From: Metaphire vulgaris
Taxonomy: Eukaryota > Annelida > Clitellata > Crassiclitellata > Megascolecidae
Assembly: GCA_018105865.1 (NCBI GenBank)
Contig: CM030832.1
Coordinates: 23,186,282 to 23,250,281, forward strand
Length of the DNA stretch: 64,000 bases
Reading direction: 5' to 3'
How positions within the stretch are numbered: the first letter of the stretch is position 1; every line of letters begins with the position of its first letter. This document shows positions 1-11,668 of the stretch, piece by piece. Made by a program: the position numbers and the translations under genes. The notes beneath the pieces were generated by a model. The model saw only the letters and a program-made list of their open reading frames with translations, was not told the DNA's origin and searched no databases.

Positions 1-540
1 ATTTGCAATTATCGTCAACAAATCGTAAAGCAATTCAACATATAGAAATATATTTAAGCAAAGCCATTCCCTTTCCATCATTCTCATCCTGGGACGTAAA
101 ACACGGGGCAGGGGGACGGCGGGGGCGGACCCCCAATAATTAGTTGGCGGTGGACAGAGTATCAATTATCCCAATGTTTTGCGCTATATGGTAAACAAAA
201 TTTTATCCTCCCCCATGATGTTGATGCCAGGATTACGCTAAATCCGATTACGCCTTTTTGCTTGTCAATCCGACTTTTTCGGAGACGAAAGGAAAGGATT
301 TCTGATGAGCTTTTTTGATTAATCAAGACTTTTGACCGATTATTAGGACAATCGGAACAATCGGTAATCGACGAACCGATTAATCGGAAACTTGGATTAT
401 TAGGATAATTGGAACAATCGGTTATAAATTACTGACTTTTATCGGCGATCCCTTAACGTCTTAACGAATCTCACGGGCGATTTAAAGTCCCCACCATAAT
501 ATGCAATATCCCCCATAATGGAGGTTTTTATAATTCTGGG
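1..540. other. Intergenic, degenerate short repeats
   Basis: No gene is visible. Between about 330 and 430 a degenerate unit around AATCGGAACAATCGG recurs several times in direct and partly inverted form. The rest is AT-rich and featureless to inspection. Confidence 0.5.
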
Positions 541-748
<208 letters not shown>

Positions 749-1900
749 CTGTCAGCTGCTTTCGATTGCATCGACCACGAAATATTTCCTAAGTGGCTTG
801 AGCTGAGGTTTGGGCTACGAGATAAAGCTTTGTCATGAATCAAATCTTAAGTGACAGATCGGCTATCAAGGTTATCTACGATAGGACGCTATCCGGCCCA
901 GCAAAAATGCGCTATGGCGTGCCACAAGACTCGATCCTTGGACCGCTGCTCCTTGTGGTGTTTCTTGGTGAGTTAGAGGATGTTGCACTCAAGCACCACC
1001 ATCTAAAGACCCATTTCTACGCTGACGACGTTCAGCTCAATGACAGTCACTATCCAGTCCAAACAGCGGAAGTTGAGTCCGCACTGTCGAACTGCATAGA
1101 AGATGTAGGTAAATGGCTCGTGAGAAATAGGCTAAAACTCAATCCAGGAAAAACTGATATGATCTGGTTTGGACGCAAGATGCAAGTTGCAGAATCAACA
1201 CTGAATAAGATTGACATTAGAAATATGGAAATGAATCAATTCGGAATCGGGGAGTAATGCTCGATGAAAGTGCTCTTGACTTTGGCCTTCAGCTATGAAT
1301 TTTGCGCTATATAAATTGACATTTGAACATAACATAACAAAACCTGTCGATGGCAAAACACATCAGCAAGGTGGCGTCTTGCTGTTTCGACGAGCTTAGG
1401 CAACTCGGAACTGTTATAGCGTCACTCTCGAATGAGACGGTCAAAGCGTTGGTCCACTCTTTTGTCAGTACTCGACTCGATTATTGTAACAGCTTACTAA
1501 ATCTCATCATCGAATCACAACTTGGCGACAGTTCGCTTTATTATCAAAACGACACGCGGGCAACATATTACTCCCATTCTTCGCTTTCTACATTGGCTGC
1601 ATAACAAGACAGCGAACTCCCTATAAAATCAATTTCTTAGTCGACGAATGTCTGAGTGGTTAGGCTCCTCAATACCTGATACACGACTGTAAACTGGTTC
1701 GATCGACGCAAAGACTTTTCGGGCTTCGTTCTGATGACACGCGAACAGTCGTCACCACCCGAACCCATACTAAAATTGGAGACCGCTCCTTTAAAGCTAT
1801 TGGTCCACGGAGTTGGAATTCTCTGCCGATTGCACTACGTGATCAAATCGTCTCACGCCCAGGTTTTCTGAATAAACTTAGGGCGTTTTATTTGGTAGTG
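749..1900 (+). mobile_element. Degenerate L2/CR1-group LINE, 5'-truncated
   Basis: The sequence opens in the middle of a reverse-transcriptase domain (DLSAAFD then IDHE), continues through a degraded GVPQ-x-SILGPLL and the catalytic YADD near 1020, and later shows the C-terminal RT motif LDYCNSLL near 1470-1500. Around 1258-1345 it is broken by the 3' tail of another LINE, recognisable by GCGCTATATAAATTGAC followed by AACAT repeats. Frameshifts and stops are scattered throughout, so this is a dead copy. Plus-strand frames at 835-1257 and 1350-1604 are its fragments. A GGT-rich run (1893-1920) closes the region. Confidence 0.85.
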
Positions 1901-1920
1901 GTGGTAGTGGTGGTGGTGGT

Positions 1921-2350
1921 GTAGCCAATTTATAAATAGCTGAGGGTGGGATTGAGCGAGCGATCAATGCTAAAGAGCTGAGGTCCAATATAATAATAGA
2001 ACGACCGCCTGTAGTGAGGGAAGGCGTCCATTGCACGCGACGCGCCATTAGGGAAAGCGCAGTGAGTGCGAGCTAGTGAAATGAGTGCACGCGTTGGTAG
2101 CCGGCAGAAATCGTATAAATAGCCGATCTCACGACAGATCAAGACCGATTGCCGAGGCGGCGTGTGTTCCCGGAAGGGACAGAGTGTCGGGTGAGCACCC
2201 GAGGAGAGGTCGCACCCGAGCGACCGATTGCCGAGGCGGCGTGTGGCAGGAGAAAGGTGTGTATGTGTTGAAGATAAAGGTAGGGCACTCGAGCACCTTT
2301 AGTCGAGCACCTTTAGGAGGGCACCCAGTCAAGGAGCACCCTTGAGGTCG
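1921..2350. other. GC-rich segment of unknown origin
   Basis: Two TATAAATAG-like sites lie at about 1930 and 2113, and the phrase ACCGATTGCCGAGGCGGC is present twice (about 2147 and 2223). It could be the 5' leader or a long terminal repeat of a retroelement, but no coding region follows and no terminal repeat partner was found. Confidence 0.35.
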
Positions 2351-2910
2351 GAGCACCCTTGAGATTGGAGCACCCTGAGGCTAAGCACTTGAGATTGGAG
2401 CACCCTGAGGTTGAGTAGAGCACTCTGAGGTCAGAGCACCCTGGGTGGAGGCACTATAGGTGCGGTGCGAGGCTTGGGTGATAGATGCGGTGCGAGGCTT
2501 AAGCTGGAGGGCGGTGCGAAGGGTGCGGAGGCACAGCGCCGTAGGGCGGTGAGATAGATAGGGTGCGGAGGCACTGAGCCGTAGGGCGATGCGATCGGTG
2601 CGTGAGAGGCACTGAGCCGTAGGGCGGCGCGAGGCACTGAGCCATAGGGCGGTGCGATAGGTGCGAGGCACTGATTCGTAGGGCGGTGCGACAGGTGCGG
2701 TGCGAGGCATTGAGCTATAAGAGCGGCACGATAGGCATGGTCCGAGGCACCGAGATATAGGTGCGGCGCGATAGGCGCAGTGCGAGGCACTGAGCAAGGC
2801 AATTAAATATAAACAGTCTTGGGCACTGAGTGTAGGGCGGTGCGAAGCACTGAGCGTAAGGAGGCGCGAAAGGTGTCGAGAGAGGTAATGTGCATGGAGA
2901 GAGGTAAGGT
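2350..2910. repeat. GC-rich minisatellite
   Basis: A variable unit of roughly 30-40 bp built around GAGGCACTGAGCC, GTAGGGCGGTGCG and ATAGGTGCG repeats with small length changes, preceded by short GGAGCACCCT units (2350-2440). The open frames on the minus strand here are a by-product of the repeat. Confidence 0.8.
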
Positions 2911-3290
2911 GCACGGAGTGAGGTAAGGTGTGCAGGTAGAGACGTGAGGCGCACGGAGCCAGATACGTAGAGGTGAAAGGACGCTTTAAGGAAAGGATTA
3001 AGCGTGGAACGTCGGAAGGAAGTACAGAGTAGTGCGCGAGGTACAGGTGGTAGCAAGGGAGCCTGAATTCAAGCCAAAAAGCTAGGACGAACGACCACGT
3101 GCCTTAGTGTGAGTCTAAACCCCGTGTGCGCCGAACCGGGCGGAGCCATCTGGAGTTAAGGAGGCGTAGGAACCTCGCGGCCTGGTTCGCCACAGTGGTA
3201 TGATAGTGGCAGTCGTAGTGGTGGCAGTGAAAGCAGTGGTAGTCAATGCATACGAGTCAATGCATACATCATACCAATGATTGACAATAA
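2911..3290. other. No gene seen
   Basis: GC-rich purine-biased DNA continues the preceding block, with GTGAGGTAAGGTGCACGGA variants, then a short GTGGTAGTGG repeat near 3195-3245. Nothing coding is recognised. Confidence 0.4.
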
Positions 3291-3939
3291 ATCAAAGGGA
3301 ATAGGAAAAGATGGAAAATGAGAAATACGAGAGGAAGAAGGAGAAGAAGAAGAAGAAGAAGAAGAAGAAGAAAGAAGATGTGAGAGAAGAAGAAGAAGAA
3401 AATGAAGAGAAGAAGAGGAAGAGAAGTAGGAATAAAAAGTAAGAATAAATAGGAAAATAAATAGAAGAAAGAAAACAGATGAAGAGGAGGAGGAGGAGGA
3501 GGAGGAGGAAGTCTAGAAGGAAGAGAAAGAGAAAAATAAAAGCAGGAGTAAGAGAAGAAAAAGAGTAGAAAGAAGAAAGAAGAAATATGAGAGGAAGAGA
3601 AGAAGAAGAAGAAGAAGAAGAAGAAAAGAAGATTAAGACGAAGAGGAGTAAGAAAAAGAAGAATACAGGCAAAGAGGAAGAAGAAGAAAGATGAAGAGGA
3701 GGAGTAAGAAGAAGAAAATATGAGAAGATTAGGAAGAGGAAGATTCAGATGAAGAGTAGGAGTATCAGAAGAAAAAAAGAATGAGAGAAAGAAGATTAAA
3801 GTTGAAGACGAGGAAGAAGAAGAAAGAGGAGAAGAAGAAAGACGAAAGGCGGTGGAAGAAAAAGACTGAGATTAAGAGGAGAAGCAAGAGAAGGAAACGG
3901 GAGCGAGACAAAGAAGATTAAAATGACGACGATGAGAAG

Positions 3940-4006
<67 letters not shown>

Positions 4007-4012
4007 AAGAAA
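3291..4012. repeat. Polypurine (GAA/GGA)n tract
   Basis: About 700 bp in which the plus strand is almost only A and G, with GAA, GGA and AGAAG units, ending in (AAT)n at about 3941-3976 and (AGA)n to 4012. The minus-strand serine/leucine/phenylalanine-rich frame across it is a shadow of the repeat. Confidence 0.95.
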
Positions 4013-4450
4013 ATGGATTAAGCTTGGGCAACTAGACTTTTTAAATTTCATTTTGAGAATTGTCTGGAAGCAAAGTCCGCCTCTGTTCACTGACAGCCCG
4101 GACCTCACGAGTACCAGTACAACGCATGATGACTTGTTCATACAAATTTCTACGCAGGCAAATTCAAAACTTTCTGCCTGAACTCCAACGTCAAGATTTG
4201 ACAGCAGCGACGGTCACTGCTACAATTCCACCATGATTCTTTAGAAGCGAATTGACGATGGATGATGACCTTGAGCGCAGTGTATAATCTAGACTACTGG
4301 ACACCGGGGGGAAACTGACAAAACCGGGGGAACTGGCAAATTCGAGGGCAAGTCAGCTAGGGGACTGCTGTTAGTTGATGAAGTATGACAAAATTTTCGA
4401 GAGAATTTCAAATTTCCGGAAGGAAGGACAATACCCTTGGAAACGGTCTA
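4013..4450. other. No gene seen
   Basis: Ordinary AT-rich sequence. ACCGGGGG-x-AACTGRCAAA is repeated near 4301-4340. Nothing else is recognised. Confidence 0.4.
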
Positions 4451-4733
4451 GATTAAAGTCTGCTTGAGCGTGAACAATTGACGACGTGAAAGTCTTCAGC
4501 TCGAAACCGGTGAATACTAGTGGAGTCACTGTCTGCCAATGTTTCGACTAAGAATGATACATCAATGCACAGCAGATCTTCAGGCTTGTTAGCAAATAGA
4601 TCGGATATTGAGGCTTCCAGAAACCAATTCACTACCTTCTGTCCTGTGATGGCGCTCAACATGGACAGGAGTCAGTGTTCTAGTGTTACGCGTAATAAGA
4701 CGAGCCCTCTGGTCGGTTTCAGGTCACGATGAT

Positions 4734-4833
4734 ATACACTGCCGTTACCACGCTCAACGTGACGAAAACAGCGCTTATGGTGGAGATCAGGACGACGGCT
4801 CCGATGGTGGCAGATTCGCAGCTACCGTCCGAA
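4734..4833 (-). CDS. Possible transmembrane exon
   Basis: On the minus strand a frame reads SCESATIGAVVLISTISAV, continues with about 18 mainly hydrophobic residues, and ends YIIVT plus a TGA stop. Together they make a helix-length hydrophobic segment followed by almost no cytoplasmic tail. A pyrimidine-rich stretch ending in GGTAG just upstream could be its acceptor. It may be the last exon of a minus-strand membrane protein, for example of the gene that begins at 21.8 or 26.3 kb, but no joining exons were found. A random hydrophobic frame is the alternative. Confidence 0.3.
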
Positions 4834-4879
4834 TAGACGAACAAACAGCATAGATAACATGGGTGGCAATTAGGATTTT

Positions 4880-5940
4880 ATATTTATCAGATGTAAAACG
4901 CATGCAATTATTGAACGTATTTTAATTTGGACTATTCATTTCAGATTTACTTCATTAAAATAAACTTAAATTAAAGCATATCGTCATATAATTTTCGGAT
5001 TAAATCTTGAAATCAAAATTATTAGAATTCTTCATCGTTATCAGAATGAAGTTCTCTTTCAGTGCCTGTGATGCGTTCAGTATCTTTCGACGCAGCATCT
5101 GCAAGATAATGAAGACATTCTAAAAACATATTCGAAATACAGTGACTTCTAAATTTGTGACAATTCAAGAATCATATTTTTTACAATTTGACGTCGAAGT
5201 AACTTCCATGTTTTAGCAGATGTTTTGAATAATTTAGCATAATATAAAAGACCGTTTTTCTAGTAGCCTAATATCCACAAATCTACATAACGGAAGAGTC
5301 GATATTGACTTTTCATGTTCTCCATATTTTTGCATTCATTCTAACTGAATACGATTACTGAATTATTGAACCTCTTGTTATTTGTTTGCCAAACCTACCA
5401 CGGAAACAACCTCTGAATAAGATTCCCATTTTAATCCCACATTATCTGATTTCGTAGTACAGTGTTTACCAACAGTTTTGAACGAGAAAAACTTTTTCAT
5501 GCAATATTATTTTTATTTGGGGGCCCTTGGTTTCACATAAGCTTAATTACAATAATTAAAATTTGTAGGGAGTAGGTATATAATGGCGCGCCGTATACTC
5601 TAAACTATGTAATATATTGAGCATGGACAAATAGCAATTATCGCATTTATTGCAAGTGTGAGACCTATGAAGCATTTTAATGTAAACAGTGTTTTTGATC
5701 TTTTGTTAGCACATAATTTTCAAGGCTTGATTTTATATTCGAAAACTGGGTTCTCATGTTTTCAACCTTTTCGCGGAATCCCTGACGCTGTTCCGGGATC
5801 AAATTAACAAAGGCAAAACTTGATATAAAAACTTTTACCGTGGATCTTAGGAGACATAGGAAATATGATTTGATTTTAAGTGTTAAAGATGTACAACGAA
5901 TGCAATTTAATGTAGTTTAATCTTGCATATCGGCATCCAC
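4880..5940. repeat. Dispersed repeat blocks shared with 13.7-15.2 kb
   Basis: Bases about 4890-5160 match 13880-14010 plus 15040-15150. Bases about 5770-5940 match 13765-13920 (shared phrases AACAAAGGCAAAACTTGA and CTTAGGAGACATAG). No coding potential is visible, so this looks like a noncoding duplicated block or an old repeat family. The 4890-5160 copy lacks the transposon found in its partner. Confidence 0.7.
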
Positions 5941-6119
5941 AATCTTTCTTGGAAATCATATTGTTCTTCTGCTATTGCATTTCTAGTCTTGCTTTTGGTC
6001 TTTCGAACAGTAAACTATCTGCGTTGTATGGCTTATGAGACATATCGTTCTGTCATCTCCGTACTCTATTGCTTCTGGTTTTTTGAGTATTGCAATAAAT
6101 ATTAACTGGCACATTTCCA

Positions 6120-7199
6120 GCGGCAAGTGCCGTTTCTTACATGATGATAACCATTTCTATCAATTTCCTTATTCCTGTATCCCCTGCTGTAAGTATCATC
6201 TCAGTTAATATGCTGTCTGGGCCTACTGACTTGTTTTTATTCATCTTCTTAAGAGCCCCCACAACTTCTTCTGGTATTGGAGGTCCAGCTACCTCTTTGG
6301 AAATGGACCTTTCCCCTCTTCTGTCGTTATATAGTTTTGTAAAATACATGTGCTCAACTGTTCATGCCACCTGTCTAATGTCTGGCTTTCCTCTATCACT
6401 ATTTCTCCATTTTTGTCCTGATTGCTATTAGATTTGCTTCTGCCAGAGAGTTCCAGTAATTTATCACGTATCTTTCCTGTGTTTCTTTGTTCTATCTCTT
6501 TGCATTTTTCATTCAACCACTCCTCCTTTGCCTCGTGACATTTCTTTTTCATATTTCTATTCAAGTTGCAGTGCTTATCTTTGTCATTGCTTTTGACCTT
6601 TCTTCTTTCTTCTATCATGTCTAGTATTTCCATTTTCATCCAAAGTTGTTTCTTCATCTGCTCTTTCCTAGGTATGACTTCTTCTGCAGCCTTCATTAGC
6701 GCCTCCTTAAACTCTTCCCATATTGTTTCCACATCTTGTGTCTCCCCCAGTTCCGGGAATCTATTTTGAATATTTGATACTCCTTCACTATGTTTTGGCT
6801 TTGTTCCACTTTTTTCCAGCCGTATCTGTCAACTTTTGCCTTTCTTTTTAACTTTTTCGGTTTTATGTTGATATCTGCTACGACTGTCACGTGATCACTA
6901 TCAGCATCTATCCACGGAAGAGTTTTGGTTTGAGTTACCGCATTTTTGAATCTATGACTCACTGCAATATAATCAATTTGGTTTTTATATCTGTCACTCG
7001 GGCTCTTCCAGGTCCAGAATCGTCTGTTATGGTTGGCGATCCATGTGTTGGCCATGATTAGTTTTTTCACAGTGCACCAATCTACCCACTCATCTCCGCG
7101 ATTATTTTGATTCCCTAACCCATGTGGTCCCACCACCGTGCCCTCCCTTCCTTTACCAACCGTAGCGTTTAAGTCCTCCATAACGATTTTCACTTCATA
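6120..7199 (-). mobile_element. RTE-like LINE fragment, endonuclease and RT start
   Basis: Reading on the minus strand, the apurinic-type endonuclease motifs appear in order: VKIVMEDLNATVG (normally GDxNA), then IANTWI, RRFWTWKSPSD, NQIDYI and SDHVTVVADI. They are followed by the linker and the start of a reverse transcriptase (MNKNKSVGPDSILTEMI, near 6200-6300). This order is that of RTE-type elements whose proteins are often annotated as craniofacial development protein 2-like. The frame is broken and the 3' half is missing. The 5' part of the endonuclease continues at 7753 on the other side of an inserted Helitron. Confidence 0.85.
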
Positions 7200-7752
7200 C
7201 TAGAAAGATGCTCGCTTCGCTCGCAGTGCAGGATAATACTAATCCAATACCTATACCTAATACCCAATCATTGAATTTAAGTTGAAAAACTTTTCAATGA
7301 TCGCCACCTAGCCAAGCTCTGCGCCACGTAATAATTAGGCCTATGTACGTTAAAATAACGCAACTGTGGCCATTTGTGACGCTGTACACGTATTTTTTGT
7401 GTACGTTAAAATGTACTTTAAAATTGCGCAACTTCCTCAAGCTACGAACAATTGTTACCAATAGCAACGTCGTCGCACGCCCAGCCCTCTGACGCTGCAA
7501 TGACTCGACTAAACCGTGTTAAACTACGATTCTACGAACAATTGTTACCAATAGCAACGTCGTCTTCGAACATCGTCCACCAACGCATCGCGACGTAAGG
7601 ACTAAACCGTCTACCAATAGTCAACGCTCGCCCAACAACGCATCGCGACGTAAGGACTAAACGGTCTAAACCGTCTACCAATAGTCAACCAATCAGAACG
7701 CTTGAAGGTAACAGACAGAGAGACATACAGATAAGGATCTTAATATTATAGA
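7200..7752 (-). mobile_element. Helitron-type element, non-autonomous, minus strand
   Basis: Read on the minus strand the element begins TCTATAATATTAAGATCC and ends with a short GCGAGCGAAGCGAGC structure (a GC-GAA-GC mini-hairpin flanked by TGC/GCA), TCTTT and the terminal CTAG. The flanks are A on the 5' side and T on the 3' side, the A|T target typical of Helitrons, with no target duplication. It interrupts the endonuclease domain of an RTE-like LINE. Inside are repeated phrases such as CAATTGTTACCAATAGCAAC and CATCGCGACGTAAGGACTAA. There is no coding capacity. Confidence 0.75.
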
Positions 7753-7855
7753 TGATTTACACATTTCCATTGCTTTATCTAGCTCTTCGTAAAACTGTTC
7801 GACTTGGTCTTCCTCGTGATCTGTTGTCGGTGCATATGCAGTGTAAATGGTGGCA
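7753..7855 (-). mobile_element. RTE-like LINE, 5' piece across the Helitron
   Basis: The minus strand reads TAYAPTTDHEEDQVEQFYE and then LDKAMEMCKS, the conserved part of the endonuclease that directly precedes the (G/E)DLNA motif found at 7190. The two pieces join in frame if the Helitron is removed. Confidence 0.8.
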
Positions 7856-8446
7856 AGGGAGTGGGGGTGGCAAGGGAGTGGGAGAGGTAGTACCTTTCAC
7901 TGTACAGAAGTACAGACACTGGTCCTCACCACTCCCAGGGCAAGAGGATGCGCAATATAGATCCATTATTTTTATAGATCTATTATTGGATCCATAGCAT
8001 ATCCTCTTGTCAACAGTGATGGGCACTAGTTAACTAAAAAAGTTATAACTATTAGTTTAACTGGAAAAATTTAGTTGAAGCAATAGTTTAGCTACTTTTT
8101 TCTTAACTAGTTACAGCAATAGTTTAACTACTTTTTAAAATAGTTACAACTAAAAGTTTAACTACTTTTTTGCCAACTTTTTTATGATACTGCTTATTCT
8201 TATTGCTCTTTGTACTCAAACATGAAAATGAACTGCACAAGTCTTGCTGACATTGTTGTTGACCCTTCTGATCGTGATAGTTAATCACATTGTTTGATGC
8301 AAGTACTGCCTGCATAAGTCTTCAGGGCCAGTTCCACGTTGGGGATGACTGGGGATGCATCCCCCACCAGCCCACCAAAAATGTGTGTGTGGCTTTGATC
8401 AATTTCAGAGAAATATTTTTGGTAGTTATTTCTTGGTAGTACTTTA
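7856..8446. other. No gene seen; AT-rich repeats
   Basis: A short palindromic stretch (ATAGATCCATTATTTTTATAG then ATCTATTATTGGATCCAT) lies near 7957-8000. At 8030-8170 TAGTTAACTA-like units repeat. No protein is recognised. Confidence 0.4.
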
Positions 8447-9198
8447 GTCTAATACAGGGTTGTCCAACTGGCGGCCCGCGGGCCGGATCCGGCCCGCGGG
8501 ACAGTTTCATCCGGCCCGCCACCGAGTTTGGGAAAATTACAGTTTTATTGTTATTGTTATTGTTATTGTTCATGACAATTTATATAGCGCCGTAGCATAG
8601 CGAGGGCCAAAGTCAAAGGCGCTTTACAAAAAAACATGGGAACGAGATGTTAAATAGGTGAGTCTTTAATTTGGTCGCAAAGTCCTCTAATGAAGTGGCC
8701 GCCGACACTGAAGCCGGTAACGAATTCCATAGGAGAGGGTTTCCTCGGGAAAAAGAACGTTCGCCGAAGTTGAGTGTCTTCGACGGAGGTGGAACGTACA
8801 GGTGAGCTTTAGCTATAGGACCGGTTATTATCTTTATTTTAGGACTAGGCTTATTTAATAAATGTAAAATGTGCCAAAAATTGCCGAAAATGTACAAAAC
8901 TTGCCCACAAAATGTCAAAAATGTCAAATTTGCCAAAAATGGTCCAAAATTTGCCAACATTGCCAAAAATTTGTTAAAAATTGCCAAAAATTTGCCAAAA
9001 ATTGCCCATAATTTGCAAAAATTTTGCCAAAATTGGCCAAAAAATTATCTCGACGATAATCTCGCTCCCAAGAAAAGTGTGAAATGACGCTACTGTAAGG
9101 TATTATCGGTACTTGTTATCATGTGCGGCCCGCGAGGTTGGGATTGTGGTCCAATGCGGCCCGCCATCTGATTTAAGTTGGACACCCCTGGTCTAATA
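8447..9198. mobile_element. hAT-type element with 8-bp target duplication
   Basis: The element spans 8455-9190. Its left end reads CAGGGTTGTCCAACTGGCGG and its right end is the inverted GTTGGACACCCCTG, with CGGCCCGC repeats inside both ends. GTCTAATA is duplicated exactly at 8447-8454 and 9191-9198. Terminal CAG...CTG and an 8-bp duplication define the hAT superfamily. No transposase is present. The middle is occupied by an inserted LINE 3' end and by TGCCAAAAATTTGCC repeats (8870-9045). Confidence 0.9.
8540..8860 (-). mobile_element. LINE 3' end (L2/CR1 group) inside the hAT element
   Basis: On the minus strand the C-terminal LINE motif KTLNFGERSFSRGNPLLWNS is followed by the LKTHLF motif, a stop, then the untranslated end GTAAAGCGCC...GGCGCTATATAAATTGTC and a (CAATAA)n-like tail at 8544-8570. 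It is a short 5'-truncated insertion. Confidence 0.85.
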
Positions 9199-9236
9199 GT
9201 AGACTAACTGACTAAAAACACGGCGGATCTAGACTT

Positions 9237-9840
9237 GACCAGTCGATAAATAGGTCCTGGGTGTAGGCAGCAGCACTACCCAGTACTGGACAGAGACTAT
9301 GGATGACTGACATCAGTAAGGTTCTGTCACAGACATATAGGGGCCTTAATGGCCTTAGAACTGCGAAATGGGAGTAAACCCAAACAGAAAATCCGGCAGA
9401 AGGCAACGGCAAACCACTGCTGTATATGCCAAGTAAGCCATGGACCCACTTTACAAATGAAAGCTAACGGCGTAAAGGAGGACCTGAGGAAAACTCAGAG
9501 ACTCTCACCCGGTAGGGGATGTCACGGGCAGCAGGTGAAACCCGACCGTCAACCAGCGACTGTCTGCAATACAAGCAAAGGTGCGTGGAAACAAAGTTTG
9601 AGAATTGGAACATGGAATGTCAGAACACTTTTTCAGACAGGGAAACTAGCAAATGTGGTGAAAGAAATGAAAAGACTGAAAGTGAACATCTTGGGAGTGG
9701 CAGAAACACGGCAGACAGGATCGGGAAAGATAAACTCAGATGGCATGACGCTTATTTACTCAGGTGGGGCGTCATATTAGACGAAAAAGTAACGAAATTC
9801 ATCATAGAATACAGGACACTATCAGAAAGGGCAGTGTAAA
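9237..9840 (+). mobile_element. RTE-like LINE 5' end
   Basis: A leader with the phrase GGCAACGGCAAACCACTGC is followed by the start of an endonuclease: RIGTWNVRTLFQTGKL, then LKVNILGVAETRQTGSGKI and YSGG (about 9600-9775). TWNVRTL with LGV-x-E is the N-terminal signature of the LINE apurinic endonuclease. The copy breaks off near 9780-9840 after about 60 residues of the domain. Confidence 0.8.
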
Positions 9841-10870
9841 ATAGCGAAACGAAAAGGGTGGTTATTTTTTCAGATGTTGACGGCAACCTGAACTATGGGC
9901 GTTACAAATGTCATTTGTTTACTTGAGAGAAAAATTACCGAATTGCTTCTTCATCTGATCATAGTCAACGTTGATGTGCTTGGGTTTCAAAACATGGAAA
10001 TTTTCTTCATTAAAATGACACAAATGACAGAAAATATGAATTTGCGCTGGGGCCCATAATTGCATGGGGTGTCTATGTTTCAGTGTTTCATCTAGACTCC
10101 TCGAGCCCAGGGGGATAGAATTGGGCGGGAGGATCGATGCTTGGTCCCGGAAAAAGGGAAGTACAAGTAAAAAATATGATTTCCGCTGTCATCTCTTCCG
10201 TTTTCATACGGTCCATTCTAGTCTTTGTGGAGTCAGTTTTAGTAGCTCAAGTTCAATTTCCAGTTGTGAATTAGAATTTCTCTTTAGAATTTTAAATGAA
10301 TAGTTTTAACATGTGTCTGTTTTAGTTATAGCCATGGATATAGGGGCGGATGTGTCTGTCACAAACTTGGGGGGGGGTGTAACCCTCCCGCTTGGCGTGT
10401 AAGAAAATCCCTGAATCCAGACATATTGATGGCCTTTATAATTGACATGTGCCGTATTATGGTTAAAGGTCTAGAGATAGCGACAACTGTAAGTATCAGA
10501 TAATTCTGAAGATTCATGAAGTTGTTCGTGACCCAATCAAACCATGCGGTGGCTCTGGCGACGAAAAGACATGAAACACCTTCATTGAGCCTTTAAAAAT
10601 GCAAATCTTACAGTGGCATTCCAGCCATTGATAGCTAGAGTATCATTATTATTAATTACTTACTATTTTAACAATGAAATGCTTCATTGCCTTACTGCTT
10701 AACTTATTACTGGAATGATTCAACTAACATCTAGGCTGCGCTACCGTGCACTGGCGCCCAGATTTCCAGCTCGGAGCGCATAGATTTTTGCCTGAGCGCA
10801 GGAGCTGGCAATATGGTAAAAGTAATGTCATTGATTTTAAACATTAAAATAAAAATCAAGGAGAATATAA
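9841..10870. other. No gene seen
   Basis: About 1 kb with no recognised coding sequence or clear repeat structure. A plus-strand frame at 10064-10303 has serine-rich low complexity and no family resemblance. Confidence 0.4.
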
Positions 10871-11668
10871 GCAATGCAGCAGTGCCGTCGCAGACCTTGC
10901 GGTAGCTTTAAACGAAACGCTAGAACAAGAGAAAAACTCTTCAAAACTCTTCAGCCGGTGTCCTCGGTGAGGAACCTCGGAATCTACCTCGATCGCACGG
11001 TTTCGATGAAGACACATGTGGCCAAAACCGTTGCAGGGTGCTTCAACGCCTTAAGACTGATCAGAAGCATTCGCCGATCAGTGTCTACTACTGTCCTCAA
11101 ATCGCTGGTCTCCTCACTGGTGCCGACCAAGCTTGATTATGGTAACGCTACGCTTGCAGGGATACACAACTATCTACTTCACCGTCTTCAGTCGGTTATG
11201 AACACCGCTGCACGAATGATCTACAAGGCCAAACTCGGGGATCATATAACTCCACTGTTCCGTGACTTACATTGGCTGTCCTGTGCCGGAACGTATTAAT
11301 TTCAAGCTTGCGACGCTGGTCTTCTGCTGCCTGAATGGTGCAGGTCCTGCGTATCTGACGACCGAACTGAAACGTGTCGCCGACTTGGAAGGTCGGCAAC
11401 GCCTGATATCCGCCATGTCTGCCTCACTGGCTGTTCCGAGGACGCGTCTTCGCACCGTAGGAGACCGCGCATTTCATGTGGCTGCCTAGGGCCTGAAACG
11501 GCCTAACTACATTCGTTCAGCTATCCTCTTCGCTTAACATTGTTCAAAAAGAGGCTAAGACGTGGTTGTTCCGCACAAGTTATGAACTTTAACTCTGTAA
11601 TGTGTTCACGCAGCCTACCTGTGGACGAATCACCACAATAATCTGAACGTTACTTACTTACTTCAAGC
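10871..11668 (+). mobile_element. LINE (L2/CR1 group), 3' third, TTAC-tailed
   Basis: C-terminal reverse-transcriptase region: VRNLGIYLD, HVAKTVAGCF, LDYGNATLAG, LHWLS, a frameshift, then PERINFKL, GPAYLTTEL and PRTRLRTVGDRAF. It ends with the untranslated CACCACAATAATCTGAACG and (TTAC)n at about 11653-11662. The same family recurs at 16961-18891. Frameshifts and stops show it is dead. Confidence 0.85.

Noticed and set aside
2381..3056. Long minus-strand frames of 113-177 codons
   Set aside because: They lie on the GC-rich minisatellite and their proteins only reflect the repeat unit.
3292..3672. Minus-strand frame rich in Phe, Leu and Ser
   Set aside because: Direct translation of the polypurine tract.
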